Assembly: GCA_048213135.1 (NCBI GenBank)
Contig: PS015074.1
Location: forward strand, 66,470 to 92,159
Reading direction: 5' to 3'
DNA: 25,690 nt
Source: Reclinomonas americana ATCC 50394
Lineage: Eukaryota > Jakobida > Jakobea > Jakobida
Shown: positions 9,265-21,719 of the stretch, piece after piece
How positions within the stretch are numbered: position 1 is the first letter of the stretch
How the letters are laid out: each line of letters starts with the position of its first letter
Program-made: the position numbers and the translations under genes
The notes under the pieces: generated by a model
Database searches by the model: none
Told to the model about the DNA's origin: nothing
What the model saw: only the letters and a program-made list of their open reading frames with translations

Positions 9265-11312
9265 CACACACACTGCCACACACACCTGCACCCGCCTTAG
9301 GCGTCGCCTTATGCTGACTTTATCCGTCGCCTAAAAATCTCCGGTCGTTTTCAGGATGGTGAGGGTGGTGCTGCGGAGGGAGCGTCTGCCTCGGGGAGCA
9401 CTGCGGCGAATGGAGGTGATGCAGGTGCGGGAGCGGGCACTGCTGCGTCGACGGAGGCTGCGGTGGATGTGCGGGAACGGGAGGCACTGGTGCAGCAGCG
9501 ATTCAGTGACAGGTGAGCGATGTGGAAGACAGGGAGCGAAGGATGTCTGATGATAGTCTCTCTCTCTCTCTCACGCACTGTTACACGCGCACATGCGCAC
9601 ATGCGCACACATACACTGAGAGAGAGTGACCGAGAGAAGTTTGCGGAATGTCTGTGAGGACTGCATTCGCTCCCAGAGTGGGTGCATATGTATGTCTGAG
9701 AGAGCTGAGATCCTGGCGTCTGGACCTAAGTTTGGCGTGACATTTCTATGTACTGTTATGTTAGCACACTGAGAGTGAGAGAGAGCGGGAGAAGTACGCG
9801 GAATGCTGTCTATGAGGACTGCACTGCAAGTGTTTGCGCACTCTGATTGTGTCTCCCAGAGTGGGTGCATTTGTTTGTCTGAGAGAGCTGTGATCTTGGC
9901 GTCTGGACCATAGTTTAGTGTGACATTTCTATGTGCACCGTTAGCAGACTGTTTTTCCCGATGTGTGTGTATGTGTGTGGATGTGTGAGTGCGAGAGAGT
10001 GTGTGTGAGAGAGAGAGGCAGAGTGCAAGAGAGAAAGAAAGGAAGAAAGAAAGAAAGAAAGAGAGTGTGTGTGTACGAGGAAGAGATAGAAGAGTCGTCT
10101 GCTTTGGCGTCTGGGCTGCGCTCCGCGTGACATATATTTGTGCACTGGTAGCGGACTGTTTTTAAGAAGCGCATAATGCCTTGTCACTGTTGATAATAAT
10201 CTGTTCAGCATGGTTGCATCGCACGTTCTCACTCTTCCGCGCTCGCAGTGCGGCATCCTGTTCACACCATTCGCTCGTTCCTTGTCTATTTTCTCACACT
10301 GCCGCTTCTGCTGTCAAATCAATCCTTCCATTATTTCGCGCGCCCCTCCCCCTTCGCTTCCCTCATCCGCCTCATCCCCCTCCCTTCCCCTTCTCCCTCC
10401 CTTCTCCTTATCCCCCCTTCCCCATCATCAGCATCCGCTTCGGCATCGACGCCCTCGGCGCGCTGTCATCTCTCATGCCCCGCGAGGAGGCACCACCAGA
10501 GGAGGACGTGCCGGTGGCCATTGACGTGTTCGCCGGTGAGGAGGGCGCGGCTGCGGCGCAGGCAGCGGCCGATGCGGCCCGACCACCGCCAGCCCCCGTC
10601 TTTGTCAATCCGTATGGCACGCGATTGCCGCTGATAATTGGCACGGCCGAGTTCTACGAGGATCCGTATGTGGGACTCGATCCGGGACTCAGCGGTGCGG
10701 GCAGTGTTGTCTTTTCTTGCGTGACCACCCCGTTGTCATCTCACCCTTTCATTTCTACTCAGCATCGTACTCAAGCAACGCCGACGGCGCCGCTGCCGGA
10801 GCCGCGGGCATGGACGGTGCCATGGCCGGTGGTATCCCGAATGGCGTCGTCGACGACACCACTGGCGGCGTCATTGGCGTCGACGGCTTTGCACCCTCGG
10901 CCCCCATGTACATGTACTCTGCAGACGGTTCCGTGATTCCGGTTGCGCCGCCAGCGCCGCCACCACCACCTCCGCCACCAGCGCCGTTTATGATGGGCGC
11001 GCAAATGGCGAGTTTTTGCTTGTTGGTTAGTTGGGGGATTAGCTCGGTTGCTGACAATTGTGTGCGCGATGAGCAGCCTGGACAGCCACCTGGTTTGCCG
11101 CCGCTGCCGCCAATGGGTGAGGAGTGGTTGTCTTGGATGTTGTTTCTTGTTTGGAAGGATGTCGTCTTTATTCTGTCTTTCCCCACCCCCGTCTGCTCTC
11201 GCATGCCCGCTGCGTGCTATCGCTGACAGGCTTTCTGTTGTCACTCTCCCTCTCTCACTCCGATGTTCCACATTATGCTGGCCTCTCTTCTGCGCCCTCC
11301 CTTTCGTCACTG

Positions 11313-11397
<85 letters not shown>

Positions 11398-12935
11398 NNN
11401 NNNNNNNNNNNNNNNNNNNNNNNNNNNNNNNNNNNNNNNNNNNNNNNNNNNNNNNNNNNNNNNNNNNNNNNNNNNNNNNNNNNNNNNNNNNNNNNNNNNN
11501 NNNNNNNNNNNNNNNNNNNNNNNNNNNNNNNNNNNNNNNNNNNNNNNNNNNNNNNNNNNNNNNNNNNNNNNNNNNNNNNNNNNNNNNNNNNNNNNNNNNN
11601 NNNNNNNNNNNNNNNNNNNNNNNNNNNNNNNNNNNNNNNNNNNNNNNNNNNNNNNNNNNNNNNNNNNNNNNNNNNNNNNNNNNNNNNNNNNNNNNNNNNN
11701 NNNNNNNNNNNNNNNNNNNNNNNNNNNNNNNNNNNNNNNNNNNNNNNNNNNNNNNNNNNNNNNNNNNNNNNNNNNNNNNNNNNNNNNNNNNNNNNNNNNN
11801 NNNNNTGGGGGAAAGGCTAGGGGGGGAAAGCACTGGGATGGGAACAAGAGATGGGAGTGAAGCAAATGGGAAAAAACAAGACGATGAGAGGCAAGGTGAA
11901 GTGGAAAAGAAATGACAAGAAACATCGATGAAGCCCATGTCGAGAAACACGCTTGCAGATACATCAAATGACGATCTAAAGCTAAGAGAGTTACGCACCG
12001 AAGCTGGAGCAGGCGGCTCGCCAAACAATCCACCTGACGCAGGCGGGAGAGGCTGTGTGTTGTCGAGGTACAACAGTGAGAGATGGCGCACATCATCAAC
12101 AAGTAAGGCACTGCATGATCTCACCGGCAAGCCCGGCAACTGTGACGTCGGCGGTGGCGCGCCAAACAGAGGCTGCAAAGAAGAAAAAACAAAGCACACA
12201 TTTGAGCACACTCCGGGAGGTAAATTTCGATGCACATACGGACGCAACAGAGGTCTCCGGCATCGAGGGCAGTGTGACGGGTGCAGGGGCGGGTGGCATT
12301 CCTGGGTGTTGTGGCGCCAAATCGTTGGCATTCGGCTGATTCAGCGCTGCGCGCATCATGGCCGCCATGGCTGCCATTGGATTGTTTGCACCAGCTGTAC
12401 CAAGCAACCACTTCCGTGAGCACGACTGAGGGGGAGAAGAATTCACAATTCGAAAACACAACCAACCGGTGGCCGCCGGTGGGTGGAAGCCGTGATGCGA
12501 GCCGTCGAATGACTGCGTCACTGGCGGCGGTGCGGCACCAGACGGCGCACCAAACAGGCCACCCTCGTCGCCAAAGAGACCGGCGCCGCCGCCCGACTCG
12601 GCGCCAAACAGACCGGCGGCTTCGGCAGGCTGCGTCGATCCCATCGGAGGGAGCGGCGGCAGCGAGCGTCCATCGCCAGTCGGGAGAGGCGGGAGCGGTG
12701 GGAGAGGGCGTGAGCCACTCTCGGGACCAAAGAGGCCACCCGAATCCTCCGCCGGCTGTGTCACGGAGGAAATATACAGTGAGTGGGAGGGAGGAAGTGG
12801 AGTGAAGCAATCAGCAAACCATGGCAGCTCCGAAAAGGCCGGAGGCGCCTTCGGTGAAGAGAGGATTGGCGGGTGGTGGTGGGGGCATGCCTGTGGGAGG
12901 GGAAAGGAGGTGAGCGAGCGGATAGGTGAAGGAAG

Positions 12936-12978
<43 letters not shown>

Positions 12979-13116
12979 AGGAGGAGGATAACGAGAAAGG
13001 GTAAAGAAGACAAAGGAGGCCACGAGAGAGAGAGAGAGAGATGTCTGACGAAAGATAGTGACAAAAGGTGAGGGCGCAGATGAGACTGAGAGACGTGGTG
13101 CACGACAACGCGGAAC

Positions 13117-13151
<35 letters not shown>

Positions 13152-13197
13152 AAGAGAGAGAGAGAGACGAGTAGAACNNNNNNNNNNNNNNNNNNNN

Positions 13198-13293
<96 letters not shown>

Positions 13294-16200
13294 ATTTTCC
13301 CTGTCCCCTTTCCCCTTGCTTTTCCCTTGCAATCCCCCCTTCCCTTTCCCTGCCCCCTTCTCACTTCCCCCTTTACTCATGCAGTCCATCTCCCCGCTCT
13401 CGGCCTCCACCATCCCCGCCGCCAGCTCCGCCTCGCGCACCTCCACCCTATTCGCCGCCGACGGCGACGACGGCCTCTTCTCGGTCGCCAGCTCCACGGG
13501 CGCTTCGCGCAAAGCTGCACCGGTCAGTGCTGGCTGCTGAAGACCCCCCCCGTCTTGCTCACCTGTCCTCATTCTCCGTCCCACTCCCAGAGATCGAGTC
13601 TGTTTGCCGACGATCCAGATCCGTTTGCGGCTCCGCCGACCGCCGCCACTGCTGGAGGTCCAGCGGCCTCGGCAGCTGCTGGCGCACCGGCCTCTCGTCG
13701 GGCCGACAAGAGCAAGTTGCGTCATGCCTTTTTTTGCTTTCTGCCACATCGCCCTGTGTACTTACCTTATTCCACACAGGGCGTCGTCTCTGTTTGCCGA
13801 CGACGGCGGCGAAGACTGGCTTGGTTCCAGTGCCACCGCCGCGTCGACCAGACCCAAGGCCGATAGCAAGCGAGTTGCGTCCGAGCTCGTCACAACAAAA
13901 GTCTATTCGTTTTCTGACCTCGTGCCACGCAGGCGTCCTCGCTGTTCGCCGACGACGACGGTGGTGCGTTCGGCGCCGCCCCCGCAGCTGCCGGCTTGCC
14001 GTCACTCCCGCCGCTGGGTGCCGCTGCACCTGCTGCTCCAGCAGTAACGCCAGGCTCGGCTGCCGCTCCGCCGGCTGTGCCACCACCGCGAGCCGCCTCA
14101 CTCTTTAGCGATGACGCAGCAGCGGCCGCGCCGCCCACTCGTCCCACTCGATCGGGCAGCAAGAGGGTGAGTGGTGGTGGTGGTGATGGTGGAACATGTT
14201 GAGCGACTGCCATCATACTGACTGAGTTGTGTATTGCAGGCATCGGCACTGTTTGGCGATGATGATGATGAGGATCTGTTCACGTCACCCAAGTCGGAGA
14301 CCAAGAAGGTGTGTCGATTCATATGGAGAATCCAATTTCCTTTTGCTCCCTCACTCACCACTGTTGAGCAGGAGACGCCAAAGCCTGCGTCCGTGCTGTT
14401 TGCCGACGATGTGCCGACCGCGGTGCGTTGCCTTTCTCCCCGTTCTTATTCCCGCCTTGCCGCCGCCGCTCACTATCGTTGCACCTGAAAGGTTGCCACA
14501 TCCACTGCCGCCGCCGCACTTTCCGGCTCCAGCAGTCTGTTTGGCGACGACCAGCCTGCAGCTCCCAAGAGAGTTTCGTAGTCGCGCAGTGTGCCCTCCC
14601 TCCCCCCATAATCAGAAAGTGACCCCATTGTACGCGTGCAGCCTGCTGCTGGCGCCATGGGTCACGGCTCTGGACTGCTGGCCGAGTTGCAGCGCAACAT
14701 GCCGAAACGCACTGCTGGCGCCGACGACGACGAAGCGCCAGCGCCTGTGCGGACTGGCGAGTCTCCACTGGCGAATCGTGCTCTCAGCCCGAGGCGCGTT
14801 CCGTCGCCTGCGGTGCCGTCTGCCTCGGCTGCTGCGGGTGGCGATGAGGAGGACCAGGCGGCTGCGGTCGCCGCACATCCGACTCTTGGTCGCGCACGCT
14901 CCGCTGGACGCAAACGCATGCCGACCAAGCTGACTGCCGAGTTGCCGGTGCCTGGTGCAGGGTACGCTCGATTTTTTGTCTCTTTACATCTCTCCTCCTC
15001 CATGGCACCAACATCACCACCCTCCTTCGCAGTGATTCGCTGTTTGGAGACTCGCCTGCTCCAGTGGTGCGTCACATCGTGTCTGTCATTGCATTTGGTG
15101 ATTCCCACCGTTCTCGTACAGTTTGGATCGCCGCCGACTGCTGTCTCTCCACTGCGCGGTGCCGTGATTTCGCCCCCGCGCCGCGCAGCACCTCTTCCTT
15201 CTGCTGCTGCCGCCGCAGCAGCAGCACCGCCTGCCCCTGCGGTCACGCGCGGCGCATCGCTGTTTGACGACGCTCCTCCGCCGCCGGTCCCTGCCCGTGC
15301 TGCCGCTCAGCCTCAACCGCCTGCCCCCAAGACGTCATCGTCCTTGTTTGGTGACAGCGCCGCAGCGCCTGCCGCCGCCGCCGCAGCACCAGCAGTAGCA
15401 GCAGCGGCGCCGCCGAAGAGTGCCAAGTCTTCGGGGTTGTTTGCCGACGATGAGGACGACGACTTGTTCAGCTCCGCATCCCGCCGCAAGAGTGGAGGCG
15501 CGAGTGGTGGTGCCGGCAAGGTGAGCGCCCTGTTCGGCGACGACGGCGAAGACGACTTTGCGCCGAAGCCAAAGGCCAAGGGTCCGCCACCTGGCGCCAT
15601 GGCTCTGCCGGGTATGATGCCGTCTGCTCCTGCTCCTGCTCCTGCCGCAGCACCAGCCCTAGCCCCAGCCCCTGTTCCTGTTGTGGAGGCTCCGGCACCA
15701 GTGGCAGCACCAGCTCCTGCCCCCGCTCCTGCGCCTGCACCAGCGCCTGCACCAGCGCCAGTTGCTGCTCCGTCACCGTCGTTGCCGCCAGTGAGTGCTG
15801 TTGCGTACTCTGGCGGCTTTGTGTTTCGTACAGGCAAGAGGTCTTCACCTTCCTTGACTCACCTGTATGACGCACAGCCTACACCGTCGCTGTTTAGCGA
15901 CGTGCAACGCAGTGCTCCGCCGCCGGTGACCACTGTACCGTCACTCTTCCCTGCCGTCCCTGCTCCCGCACCAGCCCCGATTGTGCATCAGCCACCGCCA
16001 CCACCGCCACCGCAGCCGGTGCGCAGCGACGATCCGCTGACTGCGCTTTTGATGCAAGCGCAGCAGCAGCCGCTGTTCCCGACCGAGCCCGAGGACGAGG
16101 ACTCGCTGATTGCCTCGGTGCTCAAGTCGCCGGTGTTGCCTTCGCTTGACATGCCGGCGATGCCAGGTGAGGTGGAGCCTGAGATCGCACACAATAATGG

Positions 16201-16412
16201 TGTGAGCTGGCACTTATTCGCTTGTGATTCTTGCAGCCATTTCGGCATTCGTGGATCCCGACGAGGTGGACACGGGCAGTGATATCTTCCGCGATCCGTT
16301 CACCGAAAAGGCCAAGCCCGGCAAGGCCGGTAAGAAGGCAGCGGCAGCCTCTGCGGCCGCCGGTGGTGGCGAGAAGAAGAAGAAGGCGAAGAAGTCCATT
16401 TTTGATGATTGA
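8249..16412 (+). CDS. WASHC2: FAM21/WASHC2, retromer- and CAPZ-binding subunit of the WASH complex (contains an inverted contig)
   Basis: Plus-strand exons: 8249-8476, 8577-8633, 9355-9512, 10432-10694, 10763-11025, 11077-11116; then, on the minus strand of the flipped contig, 12890-12820, 12755-12467, 12394-12240, 12172-12125, 12052-11999; then 13385-13522, 13591-13715, 13780-13873, 13933-14166, 14240-14308, 14372-14422, 14492-14572, 14642-14961, 15033-15066, 15122-15790, 15878-16166, 16237-16412. The total is 3906 nt (1301 aa); human FAM21 is about 1340 aa. The head (1-235) shows the family landmarks LSNSQFIENRVYEDDE, REALVQQRFSDS and RLPLIIGTAEFYEDPYVGL. The long disordered Pro/Ala/Gly tail carries about 20 LF-acidic motifs (SLFADD, ALFGDDDDEDLF), which in animals bind VPS35 of retromer. 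HPTLGRAR plus a basic stretch (~residue 883) resembles the capping-protein (CPI) motif. The protein ends SIFDD. Likely role: tethering WASH to endosomes for Arp2/3 actin assembly. Confidence 0.9.
8634..9354 (+). other. FAM21 intron 2, with N gap and (CA)n
   Basis: The donor is GTGAGTG and the acceptor GTTTTCAG. It contains 497 N (8701-9197) followed by a (CA)n tract (9207-9260). Exons on both sides are phase 0 and the protein reads on smoothly compared with the family (GEKSA then DGEGG), so no exon need be missing, though one could hide in the gap. Confidence 0.65.
9616..10170. repeat. Diverged tandem repeat (about 183 bp) in FAM21 intron 3
   Basis: Two units share TCCCAGAGTGGGTGCAT (9671 and 9854), GGCGTCTGGACC (9715 and 9898) and GTGACATTTCTATGT, giving a period of 183 bp. 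A third, partial unit restarts at GGCGTCTGG (10106) and runs through GTGACAT to GCGGACTGTTTTT, matching GCAGACTGTTTTT near 9945. The middle of unit 3 is replaced by GA and GAAA microsatellite. Confidence 0.75.
11333..11397. repeat. (CT)n microsatellite at the edge of an assembly gap
   Basis: At least 30 CT units run into the 408-N gap (11398-11805) in a FAM21 intron. The repeat is the likely cause of the assembly break. Confidence 0.95.
11806..13177 (-). other. WASHC2: Contig placed in inverted orientation inside FAM21
   Basis: N gaps of 408 and 20 bases bound this segment. On its minus strand are five FAM21-type exons with good splice sites: 12890-12820 (PANPLFTEGASGLFGAAM), 12755-12467 (three LFG motifs, PPLPP), 12394-12240 (Met/Ala-rich), 12172-12125 (PLFGAPPP) and 12052-11999 (GGLFGEPP). 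When reversed, the first exon completes the split codon left by 11077-11116 (phase 1) and the last ends in phase 0, as required by the exon at 13385. Its repeats are (GA)n while both flanking contig ends are (CT)n; flipping makes them agree. A scaffolding error is the simplest cause. A true inversion would break the gene. Confidence 0.88.
12943..13166. repeat. (GA)n microsatellites in the inverted contig
   Basis: Three GA tracts (12943-12973, about 13026-13041, 13122-13166) lie upstream, in the minus-strand sense, of the first exon of the flipped contig. They read (CT)n in the FAM21 sense direction. Confidence 0.9.
13198..13291. repeat. (CT)n microsatellite in a FAM21 intron
   Basis: An almost pure CT tract of more than 90 nt starting directly at the 20-N gap, followed by a C/T-rich run to the acceptor CTCATGCAG before the exon at 13385. 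Confidence 0.95.
15791..15877 (+). other. In-frame 87-nt intron in the FAM21 tail
   Basis: A continuous frame crosses this stretch, but it begins GTGAGTG, has a CTTGACTCAC branch-point-like motif and ends GACGCACAG. Its translation (Val/Tyr/Phe-rich) differs from the Pro/Ala-rich flanks. Removing it joins SLPP to PTPSLFSD in frame, since 87 is a multiple of 3. Retention would add 29 residues without a frameshift. Confidence 0.72.
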
Positions 16413-16553
16413 GCGCTCGTCTGGCAAGGAGGGGAATGAAACTGTGTGGCAATTGGTGATCGTGGCGCGTTACGCAATGATAATAGCATTTATAGTTAAA
16501 TGAGGTCTTTGAATTCGACAATCTCCAGTCCGTGCCTCTCACAACTCCACTCT
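16413..16553. other. Convergent 3' ends of FAM21 and malic enzyme
   Basis: Only 141 nt separate the two stop codons. The stretch is AT-richer than its surroundings (for example ATGATAATAGCATTTATAG at about 16476-16494) and must supply 3' processing signals for both strands, so the 3' UTRs may overlap. No AATAAA is seen. Confidence 0.5.
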
Positions 16554-21338
<4,785 letters not shown>

Positions 21339-21719
21339 CTTACAGAGAGAAGTGTGCAAGTGAGTGCGTGAGAGAGAGGAAAAGAGAGAGGTCCGACAGA
21401 CTCCGATCAGTATTCTGCAGGACAAAGCCCGTGTGGGAGAAGTGAGGCAAGTGAAGAGAGTGGTGGAGGGAGAGAGAGGTAGGCACTATAACCAAGAGGG
21501 ATAGCAAGCGGGCGCAGTGATGAAATAGAAGCATCGACGTCGACCACAGGACAGGCTCTTGTGAGCTCGGGAAAGAAGGAGCTGGATGCAAACAGTGGTG
21601 GAGAGTGAGGCAGACACTACAGGCGAGGAGAAAACGAGAAGAAATGCAAGAGAACACAGTGGGATGACGTCGACGATCACAGGACAAAGCTCACTTTGTG
21701 TTGTGACGAAGAGAGCAGC
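21339..21719. promoter_or_regulatory. Divergent promoter region between malic enzyme and the UBL-WD40 gene
   Basis: 381 nt separate the two divergent start codons, so both promoters and 5' UTRs should lie here. No TATA box is evident. TGACGTCG (21665-21672) resembles a CRE/ATF site and CGACGTCGAC recurs around 21534-21543. Most of the region is the 129-133-bp tandem repeat listed separately. Confidence 0.45.
21417..21710. repeat. Tandem repeat, about 130 bp, 2.2 copies, in the divergent promoter
   Basis: The word CAGGACA(AA)GC recurs with GACA at 21421, 21550 and 21683 (spacings 129 and 133). Between them both units share GTGGTGGAG, AGGYAGRCACTA and GTCGAC-type words in the same order. The third copy stops just before the start codon at 21720. 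Confidence 0.7.

Noticed and set aside
11263-11397. Leu-Ser and Arg-Glu repeat frames in CT/GA tracts (also near 13200, 19970, 20290)
   Set aside because: A dinucleotide tract without stops is open in several frames on both strands; there is no composition or homology typical of a protein.
12281-12805. Plus-strand frame through the inverted contig
   Set aside because: It is Arg/His-rich shadow sequence; the minus strand has the FAM21 motifs and correctly phased splice sites.
15313-15837. Gly/Ala-rich minus-strand frame opposite the FAM21 tail
   Set aside because: It mirrors the Pro/Ala-rich codons of the plus-strand gene, whose LF-acidic motifs and intron phases show it to be the real one.
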